Shown here: in pieces, positions 16,135 through 25,194 of the stretch
Layout of the letters: every line of letters starts with the position of its first letter
How positions within the stretch are numbered: position 1 is the stretch's first letter
From: CAISDA01 sp050258555
GTDB lineage: Bacteria; Bacteroidota; Ignavibacteria; UBA10030; UBA8401
DNA: 49,609 nucleotides
Assembly (NCBI GenBank): GCA_050258555.1
Contig: JBLMZA010000009.1
Location: 1 to 49,609, forward strand
Direction of reading: 5' to 3'
The notes under the pieces: generated by a model
Told to the model about the DNA's origin: nothing
Seen by the model: the letters and a program-made list of their open reading frames with translations, nothing else
Database searches by the model: none
Made by a program: the position numbers and the translations under genes

Positions 16135-16319
16135 GGGCTGAATCCGACGTTGACCACAATATGGCTTACCGCCGGAAAGAAATCAAGCGCAACTTGCTTT
16201 CTTCGCCGCTTCATGCGATATTGTCTCCTGCACATGCTCCATACGCTCTCTCTCTCATAGAGCCCGGTCGAACACATCCGTCACCATCACATGGCCCACC
16301 CAACGCGGAGGATGACACC

Positions 16320-17222
16320 ATGAGCATTGAATATCTCGCCCCCTTATCGCGCGCATTCGCCCGCATGAAAACCATTCTCTTTACTCCGTTCGATCTCGGC
16401 AAATGGTTCGCTCTCGGGTTCACCGCATTTCTTGCGCATCTGACCGATTCGAATGGCGGCGGAGGCGGAAGGGGCGGCGCTCCGCACGATGTCGACTGGG
16501 ACTGGTTTTTCAATCTGCCCGATTTTCTCTCGGTCTGGATCGCAGAGCATCAGGTGTGGGTCGCGCTCATTGGAGCCGGGCTCATTCTCATTCTCGGGCT
16601 TGTGGTCGTCCTCATCTGGCTCAGTTCTCGGGGCACGTTCATGTTTCTGGACAACGTCGTACACAACCGGTCGCTCATCGTACGTCCCTGGCAGGAGCAT
16701 GCGCATCATGGCGACACGCTGTTTCTCTGGCGGTTCGCCCTCACGTTTTTTTCGCTCTTTCTGTTCCTGGAATTTCTTGTTGTGGGTTTCTTCACCGCCC
16801 GCAGCATCTATTTCCATCCCGACCACGTTTCGTCCAAAATCCTGACGCTGGCCGGTCTGGCCTTCCTCGGACTTGCGTGTTTTCTCATCCTGCTTTTTAT
16901 CTCGAAGCTGCTCATCGACTTCGTGGCGCCGATCATGTATCGGGACAACATCTCCGTGATCGATGCATGGCAGAAGTTCCTTCATCTTTTTTCGGACCAT
17001 CCATTCGCCTTCATTCTTTACACCCTCTTTTCCATCGGACTGCATATACTGGTGGTCATCATCATCGCCATCGGCGGATTGATCACCTGCTGTCTGGGCT
17101 TCGTGCTGCTCATCATTCCCTACATCGGATCGGTGCTCCTGCTGCCGGTCACGGTCACGTTCCGCGCCTTCAGCCTGGAGTTTCTTGAACAATTCGGAGA
17201 GGAATTCACCATTTTTCCCTGA
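16320..17222 (+). CDS. Polytopic integral membrane protein of unknown function
   Basis: 300 residues from ATG at 16320, chosen because GGAGG lies 9 bases upstream; the open frame extends further up but looks non-coding. About six hydrophobic helices are visible (for example VWVALIGAGLILILGLVVVL, FALTFFSLFLFLEFLVVGFF, GLAFLGLACFLILLFIS, HILVVIIIAIGGLITCCLGF). A glycine-rich loop follows the first short hydrophobic stretch. The N-terminal PLSRAFARMKTILFTPFDLG and the loop LLIDFVAPIMYRDN recur in uncharacterised bacterial membrane proteins of this length. It is transcribed divergently from the histidine kinase gene across a 185-base gap. Confidence 0.75.
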   Translation: MSIEYLAPLSRAFARMKTILFTPFDLGKWFALGFTAFLAHLTDSNGGGGGRGGAPHDVDWDWFFNLPDFLSVWIAEHQVWVALIGAGLILILGLVVVLIWLSSRGTFMFLDNVVHNRSLIVRPWQEHAHHGDTLFLWRFALTFFSLFLFLEFLVVGFFTARSIYFHPDHVSSKILTLAGLAFLGLACFLILLFISKLLIDFVAPIMYRDNISVIDAWQKFLHLFSDHPFAFILYTLFSIGLHILVVIIIAIGGLITCCLGFVLLIIPYIGSVLLLPVTVTFRAFSLEFLEQFGEEFTIFP

Positions 17223-17299
17223 AAGCTGCTTTTACGGAAGCCGATATTTCAGTATTTTATGAGCAGAGATCACGGCGTCCATGTCACATCGGTGAGTTC

Positions 17300-20200
17300 A
17301 TGTCTTATCATTTTTTTCTCTTCAATACAGTGTTCCCTCTTCCATTGCGGATAGCAAAACAAGCGGCACGGCTTTTTTCAGTGATTCCTCTCATGTGCGG
17401 CATGCTGTATGCCGAAGTACCCGTCAGGGTTGTGCAAACGGCCGGCGGCCCGTATATCAGCGTCAACAATATTCCGGTCCGACCCAGAATGTTCTGGGGA
17501 ACCAACCGGGGCGGCACCGTGACGGTGACACAGGACTGGAAGGAATTTTCGTTCGATGTCAACACGCCCTTCACGGCCAATGCCACATGGCATTTCCGGT
17601 TCGGCCAGACGCCGGGAGAGATCCGGGTCAGGAATATCCGCATCACCAATACGGCAACGGGTGCGGTCGTCTTCCCGCTGAATTCATTCGCGTCCCAGCA
17701 GAATTTCAAGTCATCATGGAATGTCTATCCCCCCGACAGCAAAAACACCGTCGGAACGATCGACTTTGCCGACTCTTCACTCCATCTCACGCTGAAAAAT
17801 CCACCGGCCGGAGAGCCGTGGCCCGATTTTCATCTCTACAGCAATTCCGTTTCCCTTCAGCGCGGAATCACATACCGGTACACGTTCGCCATGTGCGCGG
17901 ATAAGGAGAGAACCGTTTCGCCGCAGGTCTATCATGTCAACAACGGCTGGACCTACATCGGCGGCCCTCCGTCGATCTTCATGAACGAGATCGCCATGGC
18001 GAAGAATGCCGGCGTCGATTTCATCACGTTCAATGTTCCGAACTGCTGGCTCCAGCCTGCGAAGGGGGAGGATTGGCTGCCCCTGGATGCGGCATGCCAG
18101 CAGGTGCTCGATGCGCATCCGGGCGCGCTCATCATTCCGAGAGTGGATATGGATGCTCCTTCCTGGTGGCTCACTGAACATCCGGGCTCGCTCATGATGT
18201 TTGAAGACGGAACAAAAGGAACGAAGGCGTCCATTTCGGACAGGACCTATCGCCAGGATGCCACAGCGCATCTTGAAAAATTGGCGAAGCATCTGCGCGA
18301 AACCTTTCCCGATCGTCTGGCCGGCATTCATCCAAGCGGACAGAATACCGGCGAATGGTTCTATGAAAAAACCTGGGAAGCGAAGCTGAGCGGATACGAT
18401 TCGGCCACGCAAAGCGCCTGGCAGCATTTTTCCGGACGCAGCGTTGTTCCTTCCCCCGCCCTGCGCCGGTCGGCCTCACGGCAGATGCTGCTCGATCCGA
18501 TTCTTGATAAGGATGTGATCGCATTCAACCGCTTCCTGCAGGAGGAGATGTCGGATTTTCTCAAAGCCCTGGCCGCGGGTGCCAGACGCGGACTCGGCAG
18601 CGATAAGCTCGTTCTCTTTTTCTACGGCTACCAGTATGAATTCGGTCCGGTCGTGAACGGCCCGGCAACAAGCGGGCATTATGCGCTGGAAAAGCTTCTG
18701 CACACTCCGGATATCGATATCCTGGCGGCTCCCGTGTCGTATTACGACAGGGAACTTTCGGGATCGGGGCCCTCGATGACCTCGGTAGAGAGCGTGCTGC
18801 GGGCAGGAAAGTTCTGGTTCAACGAAGATGACACGCGCACGTATTTGAATACGAATGCGGCCGATCAGGCGGCGCATGGCGGACTGAAAACGCAGCAGGA
18901 AACCAAAGCCGTGCTTCTGCGCAATGCGGCGCAGTCCGCACTGCGCGGGTATGGCACATGGTGGATGGATCACGGCGCCGGCACACCGGGCGGCTGGTTC
19001 GCCGATCCGGAATTGTGGAAGGTGTTGGATCAGGTGAAACCGCTCGATCAGGCGATGCTCGGTCGAAGCGGGTATGTTGCTCCCCGGATCGCATTGATCA
19101 TCGATGAAGGAAGCATCCTCCACATCGCCGGCGGCTCGGATGTGCTCGGAAGGAATCTGCTCTATGCCATGAGGAAATACACGGCGCGGACCGGCGCGAC
19201 ATACGGCCAGTATCTGCTGACGGACGCGATTGCCGGAGCGGTCTCCTCTCCGCTCAAGATCTTTCTTGCAGCATGGGCGCTCGATGCAGAAAAGCGCGCC
19301 GCGCTGATCAAAAGCCGCCGCGCACACGACACGCGCGTATGGTGCTACGCTCCGGGGTATTGTTCCGAATCGGGCGGTTCACTGGCGGCGATGAAAGAAT
19401 TGACGGGATTCGAATTCCAGAAAATCGAGCTCCCCTCTTCCGTCGCCGCGCCGACGGAACAAGGAAAGCTCTTCGGCATCACGCAATCCTGGGGACCCTC
19501 TCAAAAGGTCTCACCCTTATTCACCGTCTCTCCGGAATCGTCGATCGTGCTGGCCACATACAGCAACGGCGCGCCGGCATTGGCCGTCAGAACAGGCGCG
19601 AAGGGCACCGATATTTTTGCGGGCACCCCTCAGCTGCCGACCGAAGTCATACGGGCACTGGCACGATATTGCGGCGTCGCCTTTTCTGCCGATGAGAATG
19701 TGAATTGCTGGAGCACGGAAAATTTCTTCGCGTTTCATACGGCAAAAGACGGTCCGCTGAATTTCTCCCTAGAGAATCACGGCGCGCCGATCGTCGATGT
19801 GGCAAGCGGCGAAAAGCTTGGCACGAATTCCTCAGTCGTTCTGAATGCCACGGCAGGCGACACGAGAGTGCTCGGGTGGAACGCCGCTGCCGGCGTCGGC
19901 CGGAAATCCTCCCAAGCCGACGAGTACCGGCTTGAGCAGAATTATCCGAATCCGTTCAATCCGAGTACGACCATCACATATGCCTTGCCCGCCGAAAGCA
20001 TGGTGACCATCGAGGCGATCAACATGCTCGGGCAGCGCGTACAGCTGATCGTGCACGAGAGGGAGCAAGGTGGAATGCGCGAAGCGGTCTGGAACGCTGG
20101 CAGCCTGCCAAGCGGCATGTATATCATCCGGATCACGGCGGCCGGCATTCACTCATCATCGGTCTTCACGCAGGTAAAAAAAGCGATGCTGGTGAGATAA
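17300..20200 (+). CDS. Large secreted glycoside-hydrolase-like protein (GH42/GH5 type) with type IX sorting domain
   Basis: 966 residues. An N-terminal export signal (hydrophobic stretch about 25-38; an internal Met is an alternative start) is followed by a carbohydrate-binding beta-sandwich (about 60-215, including FSFDVNTPF and ITYRYTFAMCADKERT). A TIM-barrel region (about 225-620) resembles beta-galactosidase A4/GH42 enzymes: PSIFMNEIAMAKNAGVDFIT, IPRVDMDAPSWWL, the candidate acid/base segment HPSGQNTGEWFYEKTWE, LVLFFYGYQYEF and GTWWMDHGAG. A trimerisation-like domain follows (about 620-850). Residues 876-966 are a type IX C-terminal domain (QNYPNPFNPSTT). It probably acts outside the cell on plant or microbial glycans. 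The ribosome binding site is weak. Confidence 0.82.
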   Translation: MSYHFFLFNTVFPLPLRIAKQAARLFSVIPLMCGMLYAEVPVRVVQTAGGPYISVNNIPVRPRMFWGTNRGGTVTVTQDWKEFSFDVNTPFTANATWHFRFGQTPGEIRVRNIRITNTATGAVVFPLNSFASQQNFKSSWNVYPPDSKNTVGTIDFADSSLHLTLKNPPAGEPWPDFHLYSNSVSLQRGITYRYTFAMCADKERTVSPQVYHVNNGWTYIGGPPSIFMNEIAMAKNAGVDFITFNVPNCWLQPAKGEDWLPLDAACQQVLDAHPGALIIPRVDMDAPSWWLTEHPGSLMMFEDGTKGTKASISDRTYRQDATAHLEKLAKHLRETFPDRLAGIHPSGQNTGEWFYEKTWEAKLSGYDSATQSAWQHFSGRSVVPSPALRRSASRQMLLDPILDKDVIAFNRFLQEEMSDFLKALAAGARRGLGSDKLVLFFYGYQYEFGPVVNGPATSGHYALEKLLHTPDIDILAAPVSYYDRELSGSGPSMTSVESVLRAGKFWFNEDDTRTYLNTNAADQAAHGGLKTQQETKAVLLRNAAQSALRGYGTWWMDHGAGTPGGWFADPELWKVLDQVKPLDQAMLGRSGYVAPRIALIIDEGSILHIAGGSDVLGRNLLYAMRKYTARTGATYGQYLLTDAIAGAVSSPLKIFLAAWALDAEKRAALIKSRRAHDTRVWCYAPGYCSESGGSLAAMKELTGFEFQKIELPSSVAAPTEQGKLFGITQSWGPSQKVSPLFTVSPESSIVLATYSNGAPALAVRTGAKGTDIFAGTPQLPTEVIRALARYCGVAFSADENVNCWSTENFFAFHTAKDGPLNFSLENHGAPIVDVASGEKLGTNSSVVLNATAGDTRVLGWNAAAGVGRKSSQADEYRLEQNYPNPFNPSTTITYALPAESMVTIEAINMLGQRVQLIVHEREQGGMREAVWNAGSLPSGMYIIRITAAGIHSSSVFTQVKKAMLVR

Positions 20201-20233
20201 GCGTAACACCCGGTGCGCCTGCGTTTCAGGAAC

Positions 20234-21130
20234 CTATTTCACCAGCGCATCCCAGACGGCGCGTGCAATTGAAGCGATCACCGCATCGCGTGCCGCCTCG
20301 GCCGCATCCGAATCGGAAACAAAGACCACCACGGCCGCCTCGCGTCCATCCGGAAGCACGATGATGCCGACATCGTTCGTCGCAGCGGCGATCCCCTTTT
20401 CGTTCGTTCCCGAAGAGCCGGTCTTGTGCGCCACGATCGTGCCGTCGGGCAGCCGGCCTTTGAGCCTTTTCGTTCCCGTCGTCGTGCCCGCCATCACGCC
20501 CCAGAGATACTCCGTCGATGCGTGCGACACCACATTGCCTTTGCGGAAGCGTTCAAGAAGCCGGGCCATCATCCTCGGCGTGCACCAGTTGCGGTATTGG
20601 ACATTCCACGCGCGGTGCATCTCTTCCTCCGTGGCGACGATCGCGATATCCCGGAGGCCGAGTCCGCGCACATATTTTTCCACACGGCGCGTTCCGCCAA
20701 GCAGCCGGAAAAGCCTGTCGCATCCGTTATTGTCGCTTTGCGCCACCGTGTATTGCAGGAGCGTATCGAGCGGAAGATCGACATCGCCCTGGGGATAGCG
20801 GTCGCGAAGCGGACTCCAGGTGTCGGGCAGAAGGTCCTTCTTTGCGACATGGACCGGCGTCGAGAGCTTCATCGCGCCCCGGTCGACCCGGTCGAGCGCC
20901 GCCAGGGCAAGGGGGAATTTGTAGACGCTCTGCATCGGAAAGCGTTCGTTCCCGCGTACGGAAAGCGTATCTCCCGATGCCAGATCGATCACGGCGACCC
21001 CGATTCTTCCACGGGCATGCTGCGCGATGGAATCAATCTTCGGCCGGGCGTGTTCCAATTGTGAGTACGCGTGTGCGGCGCATGCAAGCGACAGCAGAAA
21101 AGCGGCGAATAATCGAATCATTGAAGTCAT
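20234..21130 (-). CDS. Class A beta-lactamase, subclass A2-like
   Basis: 298 residues with a signal peptide (about 1-23). All class A serine beta-lactamase motifs are present: S68-V-Y-K71, S132-D-N134, the omega-loop Glu in ATEEEMHRAWN, and K236-T-G238. The segments TWSPLRDRYPQG, QYTVAQSDNNGCD, QYRNWCTP and LKGRLPDGTIVAHKTG are like subclass A2 enzymes (the CepA/CfxA/PER/VEB group), which are common in Bacteroidetes chromosomes. It should hydrolyse beta-lactams in the periplasm; the spectrum cannot be read from sequence. No mobile element, resistance gene or regulator adjoins it, so it looks like an intrinsic chromosomal gene. Confidence 0.93.
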   Translation of the reverse strand: MTSMIRLFAAFLLSLACAAHAYSQLEHARPKIDSIAQHARGRIGVAVIDLASGDTLSVRGNERFPMQSVYKFPLALAALDRVDRGAMKLSTPVHVAKKDLLPDTWSPLRDRYPQGDVDLPLDTLLQYTVAQSDNNGCDRLFRLLGGTRRVEKYVRGLGLRDIAIVATEEEMHRAWNVQYRNWCTPRMMARLLERFRKGNVVSHASTEYLWGVMAGTTTGTKRLKGRLPDGTIVAHKTGSSGTNEKGIAAATNDVGIIVLPDGREAAVVVFVSDSDAAEAARDAVIASIARAVWDALVK

Positions 21131-21164
21131 AAGCAGTATGAGTCCTAATTAGTGAGGGAAAGGC

Positions 21165-21485
21165 ATGACAGTAACGGAGCTGCGCAAGGTCATCGCGATC
21201 TGGATAAGTCTTTATCAGAAGATCTATCCGCATTCGTCGCTCCTGAGCGAATATGTCCATCCGTCGCGCCGCATTCTTGCCGATGCCTACGAGCAGAAGG
21301 AATTTCTGTTGGACAGCCTTTCCACGCTCGAGATGGTCGAGAGCCTGCGGCACACGGCCGTTGAAGATAATCTGCGTGAAGCGATCGTGCTGGCGCAGCT
21401 GCACCAGCATCACCACATCCCCGCCATACACAGAAACCTGATGATCGTGCATCAGTACATCGAAACCATTCCCGTGATCAAATAA
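21165..21485 (+). CDS. Hypothetical small helical protein
   Basis: 106 residues with GAGGGAAAGG upstream of ATG. Entirely helical by eye, with heptad-like hydrophobics (LRKVIAIWISLYQKIYPHS, LAQLHQHHHIPAIHRNLMIV). A histidine-rich stretch, LHQHHHIPAIH (about 79-89), could bind metal, but no family is recognised. It has no signal peptide. It is divergent from the beta-lactamase gene with only 34 bases between start codons, so its promoter must overlap the end of that intergenic gap or the lactamase coding region. It is convergent with the DUF5686 gene. Confidence 0.6.
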   Translation: MTVTELRKVIAIWISLYQKIYPHSSLLSEYVHPSRRILADAYEQKEFLLDSLSTLEMVESLRHTAVEDNLREAIVLAQLHQHHHIPAIHRNLMIVHQYIETIPVIK

Positions 21486-21509
21486 TGCGATCGGGATCAC
21501 TTCTTTCCA

Positions 21510-23981
21510 TTACATCTGTGTCGCAATGCTGAAACGGATCAGCGTCTGCCTTCTTGAAGTGCGCACGCAATCGATTCTCAGCACATCAAAGATGCCGCCC
21601 AGGCTGAAATAGGCCTCCCAGTACGGTTTCCACGTGTTGTTGATCGCATACGACGGCGCCGCATTCCATGCGTTGGCAGCGCTGCCGCCCGTGATGAACT
21701 GCAGTCCGCCTGCGCCCGCTTTTTCCCAGCCAAGCGCAAGCAGCGGAAGCGCCTGCCAGTTGTGTTCGGCCTGCACACTCACAATCTGTTCTCCGCCGAG
21801 CTCATACTGCTGCACGCCCTTGAGCACGCCGAAGGGCGAATAGACCGAGAGCGATGCCGAAGGCGAAGGCAGATGCTGGATGCCGTATCGGCTGCCCGTC
21901 ACGCTCGCGCCTTCGAGCCGGAAGACGAGATAGGGATTGCTGAACATCGTGGAATAGAACGTGTTGAGCTTCAGCGTGCCTGTCGCGGAATACCGCTGAT
22001 AATCGAACTCGCTGCCGAGCGCGGGAAGCGAGAATGCCGCATTCATCTGCATGGAAAAGGCCGCCCAGGAGCCGAACCGGTTTTCACTGCCCGGCTCCAC
22101 GCCCCATTGCAGAAGCACCGCATGGTCTTTTCCTTCGGAAATCGAAGGATTGGGGCGGATTCTTTTGGAAAGCGCGAACGATTGATCGCCGCCGGCCGAA
22201 CGGACGCGCTGCGCCTGCATATAGAGTTTCACGTACGTGTAGTCGGAAAAATATTTGTGCACGCCCAGATTGAAGCCTGTCGAGCGCAGATAATTGAAAT
22301 AATCCTTCGCCGTGAGCGTGAAGCCGAGCGTGTTGACGGTTTTCGAAATTTCCGCGGAAGTCTGCCACCGCTGCGCGCCGGTCCACGCATTGGCGTCGAT
22401 CCGGTCCAAATGATCGTCGGCGAGATTCCATCCTCCGTTTGCGGCGCCTTCGAAGCGCTTCATGCCGAAGGAATACGATACCGATCCGCCGTAGTAGAAG
22501 TCGTCCTCCATGTCGTCGATTTCGCCATGCACGCCGGGCGTGATGCCTTCCACCCTGTTGTTGTGCAGCATGCCATAGCGCCTGAATGCGGTGAACGTCA
22601 GGCTCATCATACCGGGACCGGATTCCGACGAAGCGGCAAGGGCGCCCAAGGCTCCCTGCGGCTGAAAGATTTTTTCGAGCGTCTGCGTACTGTCCAGTCT
22701 CAAGAAAGCAGCGCGTTCATCGGCCGTCAGCGGGAGCGGACGCATGGCATTCATTGCCGATGCCGTCAGTTCAGGCGGCGGAGCGGAAGGCTCGTAGACG
22801 GCGTCTTCCTCTCTGGGCGCCTGCTTCGTCTTCCAGGTCCGTTTCGGAGAGGAGACGCGCTTTGTCGTATCGGTCGTATAGCCGCCGAATTTCGAGCGCC
22901 GGGCAAGCCGGAGCGAATCGGGAATGGTGCCGTTGACCTTGCAGGAGCTTGAAGAAAAGACCTGCGACAGTTCCATCTTGTCCATGCTGACCAGTCCGCC
23001 GAGCGCGCTCACTTGTCCTTCCATCGCGAGTTCCGAATACTGCGGGATCCAGTATCCGTTATAGTTGGCATATGTCTGCTGAATCTTCAGCCGGAAGCCC
23101 TTGACCATCGGCATGTGCCATCCCTCGTTCGTCTCGACATCCGCGCCGACAACGGCGCACGTCGCATCGTCGATGAAGATTCTTCCTTTGATCAGCGGCT
23201 CGAGCGATGTGCGCGGGATGACCTCGATGATATGCGTGGCGTTTTTGCCGGCGAATTTCGTCTGCAGCAGTTTGAAATCGTAATACTGCAGCGCGTTATC
23301 GGCAAGCGGAAAGACGCACTGGCTGCGCGCGCGGCCGATGCCCACATTGAGCGTCCCGTTGATGAAGAAGAGAGCCCAGCCGACATTGAGGTTGATCGTC
23401 ATCTTCTGGCTTTTGATGTTCTCCGTGCGGTGCGTCGAATAGACGAACTCCTTCTCCAGGCGCTGCGAACCGTAGAGATGGCGGATGAATTTTTCCTCGA
23501 TCATCGCGATGCGGCTGCCCTTGAAGAAAATGTCCTTCCGGTATCCGGTGATGTCATAGTTCTTCAAGCCGGCGTAGTTTTTCTCGCGCCGACGGATCGC
23601 AAGGCGCATGATCTCCAGTGCGGGATCTTCCTGATCGGCGGCAACAGCCACTTCCGGCATCTGTATGAGCGCCGGAAGAAGCGCCACGGAAACGGAGGAC
23701 GGCAAAGGCGATGGGAGTTTCACGACTGCCGGATTGTAGCCGACGTATGTGACAAGAAGCGTCGAGGCGCCCGGAGGCAGTTCAAGAAGAAAGTCGCCGT
23801 CCCTGTTCGACGAGGTGACAATGTCCGTCTGATCGACACGTATGGTGGCGTACGGAAGCGCCTCGTGCGTTGAATCATCGAGCACGTGACCGCTGATCCG
23901 AATTGTCTGCGAAAAAAGCACTGCAGGAAGGAAGACAAGAAAAAGCGCTTTCATGAGGCGTCCCGGAATAGTGGCGTTCAT
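21510..23981 (-). CDS. DUF5686 outer membrane protein with carboxypeptidase-regulatory-like domain
   Basis: 823 residues from ATG at 23981 (a GGGGGG tract lies upstream). ATG at 23954, giving MKALFLVFLPAVLFSQT, is equally plausible; the frame is open to 24065. After the signal peptide a carboxypeptidase-regulatory-like domain (ISGHVLDDSTHEALPYATIR ... TYVGYNP) precedes the DUF5686 region. That region has ALEIMRLAIRRREKNYAGLK, EEKFIRHLYGSQRLEKEFVY, GRIFIDDATCAVVGADVETN, and a long C-terminal barrel ending RRQTLIRFSIATQM. DUF5686 proteins are TonB-receptor-like, plug-less outer membrane barrels abundant in Bacteroidetes, of unknown function. No operon partner is adjacent. Confidence 0.88.
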   Translation of the reverse strand: MNATIPGRLMKALFLVFLPAVLFSQTIRISGHVLDDSTHEALPYATIRVDQTDIVTSSNRDGDFLLELPPGASTLLVTYVGYNPAVVKLPSPLPSSVSVALLPALIQMPEVAVAADQEDPALEIMRLAIRRREKNYAGLKNYDITGYRKDIFFKGSRIAMIEEKFIRHLYGSQRLEKEFVYSTHRTENIKSQKMTINLNVGWALFFINGTLNVGIGRARSQCVFPLADNALQYYDFKLLQTKFAGKNATHIIEVIPRTSLEPLIKGRIFIDDATCAVVGADVETNEGWHMPMVKGFRLKIQQTYANYNGYWIPQYSELAMEGQVSALGGLVSMDKMELSQVFSSSSCKVNGTIPDSLRLARRSKFGGYTTDTTKRVSSPKRTWKTKQAPREEDAVYEPSAPPPELTASAMNAMRPLPLTADERAAFLRLDSTQTLEKIFQPQGALGALAASSESGPGMMSLTFTAFRRYGMLHNNRVEGITPGVHGEIDDMEDDFYYGGSVSYSFGMKRFEGAANGGWNLADDHLDRIDANAWTGAQRWQTSAEISKTVNTLGFTLTAKDYFNYLRSTGFNLGVHKYFSDYTYVKLYMQAQRVRSAGGDQSFALSKRIRPNPSISEGKDHAVLLQWGVEPGSENRFGSWAAFSMQMNAAFSLPALGSEFDYQRYSATGTLKLNTFYSTMFSNPYLVFRLEGASVTGSRYGIQHLPSPSASLSVYSPFGVLKGVQQYELGGEQIVSVQAEHNWQALPLLALGWEKAGAGGLQFITGGSAANAWNAAPSYAINNTWKPYWEAYFSLGGIFDVLRIDCVRTSRRQTLIRFSIATQM

Positions 23982-24088
23982 CGCCCCCCGCACACTGCTG
24001 CCTGCCCCTCGGATTGAAGAAGCACCAATATAGAACAGAATGGATTGAGATGCAACGTCCGGCATGCTTCTCCATCACCGCTTCCCCA

Positions 24089-24991
24089 TCACACAGTGCG
24101 TCTCAGTCCCGCGGCATCGGATGACTCGCGGGCGAAGACCGCCGCGTCCTGATCACCCCATCCCTTTGCCAGCGCCGAGATCATTCTCTGTTCGATCAGC
24201 GCCGCCGTCGGCAGCGGCGTCTGGCTTTCTCTTCCCAGTTCTTCGAACAGACGCACATCCTTCAAGGCAAGCGGAAGCGAGAATCCGGCCGCCTGATACT
24301 TCTCCGCAGCCACGATGCCGCCGTAGAGCTTATAAGCCGGAGAGGTGAAGAGCGTGCCGGTAAGCATTTCGTTGACAGACTGGCGGTCGACGCCGCTTTT
24401 TTCGGCGAGCGTGTAGGCTTCGGCCATCGCTTCGGTTGCGGCAAGGATGAGAAAATTTCCGCAGAGCTTGGCGACATTGGCCGCGCCGGGATCGGCGCCG
24501 AAATCCCAGACGCTGCGTCCCATCGCATCGAGCACGGGGCGGACGCTGGAGCGCGTTTCGCCGTCGGCGCCCGAAAGAAGGATATGGAGTTGTGCCGATG
24601 CGGCCGCGGCCGGCCGGCCGAAGACCGGTGCGGCGATGTAGCGGATGCCGCGCGCATCATGCAGCTTGGCAAAGCGCCGGGCGGCCGATGGACTGATCGT
24701 GCTCGAGGAAAGATGGACGGCGCCGGGCTCGAGCGCCGCAAGCATGCCGGTCTCGCCCGTGATCACCTGCCCGACCGCCGCATCGTCCGAGAGCATCGAG
24801 ACGACTGTCCGCACGCCCTGGCATGCCTCGGCGGGCGTTGAACACACGACCGCGTTCGTGCCTTCGGCCAGCATGCGCGTCTTTTCGATTGAGCGGTTGT
24901 ATGCGCGCAGCCCAAAGCCTGCCGCCATGAGGCTGCGCGCCATCCCCATGCCCATATTGCCCAAGCCGATGAAGCCGATGGTTTTCTCCAT
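24089..24991 (-). CDS. NAD(P)-dependent beta-hydroxyacid dehydrogenase (3-hydroxyisobutyrate dehydrogenase family)
   Basis: 300 residues from ATG at 24991, preceded by GGAGGAGG. The N-terminal Rossmann fold has GFIGLGNMGMGMARSLMAAG, with YNRS suggesting NADP preference. The substrate motif is VHLSSSTISPSAARRF (normally DxSTxxP), followed by APVFGRPAAA, where family members usually have APVxGxxxGA. The catalytic lysine is in NVAKLCGNF, and KDVRLFEELG is the C-terminal signature. Glyoxylate/succinic-semialdehyde reductases and 3-hydroxyisobutyrate dehydrogenases share these motifs, so the substrate is undecided. The enzyme is cytoplasmic and its neighbours are unrelated. Confidence 0.9.
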   Translation of the reverse strand: MEKTIGFIGLGNMGMGMARSLMAAGFGLRAYNRSIEKTRMLAEGTNAVVCSTPAEACQGVRTVVSMLSDDAAVGQVITGETGMLAALEPGAVHLSSSTISPSAARRFAKLHDARGIRYIAAPVFGRPAAAASAQLHILLSGADGETRSSVRPVLDAMGRSVWDFGADPGAANVAKLCGNFLILAATEAMAEAYTLAEKSGVDRQSVNEMLTGTLFTSPAYKLYGGIVAAEKYQAAGFSLPLALKDVRLFEELGRESQTPLPTAALIEQRMISALAKGWGDQDAAVFARESSDAAGLRRTV

Positions 24992-25110
24992 ACTGCCTCC
25001 TCCTTTATTGTTTGAATCATTAACCGTGATCATGCGCCGGACGTTCCAGAATGCCCCGCCCCCGCCCTGTGCCCGGCATCACAGAGGCTCGATGTACAAA
25101 AAAAGAATGT

Positions 25111-25139
25111 TTGATTCAATGAAAAAATTTCGTTATTTT
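25111..25139 (+). promoter_or_regulatory. Predicted sigma70 promoter for the barrel/secreted-protein pair
   Basis: TTGATT (25111-25116), 17 bases, TATTTT (25134-25139). It leaves about 50 bases of leader before the ATG at 25195. Confidence 0.6.
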
Positions 25140-25194
25140 TTCGGCAACTTCCAGCGCGGATTTTTATTGCCCACCACATCAAATGAGGACATCC

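Noticed and set aside
16344..17192. 282-codon minus-strand frame rich in Glu/Lys
   Set aside because: Antisense to the polytopic membrane protein; hydrophilic composition is the expected shadow of hydrophobic codons.
21762..22952. 396-codon + strand frame
   Set aside because: Antisense to the DUF5686 gene, whose minus-strand product has recognisable family motifs throughout.
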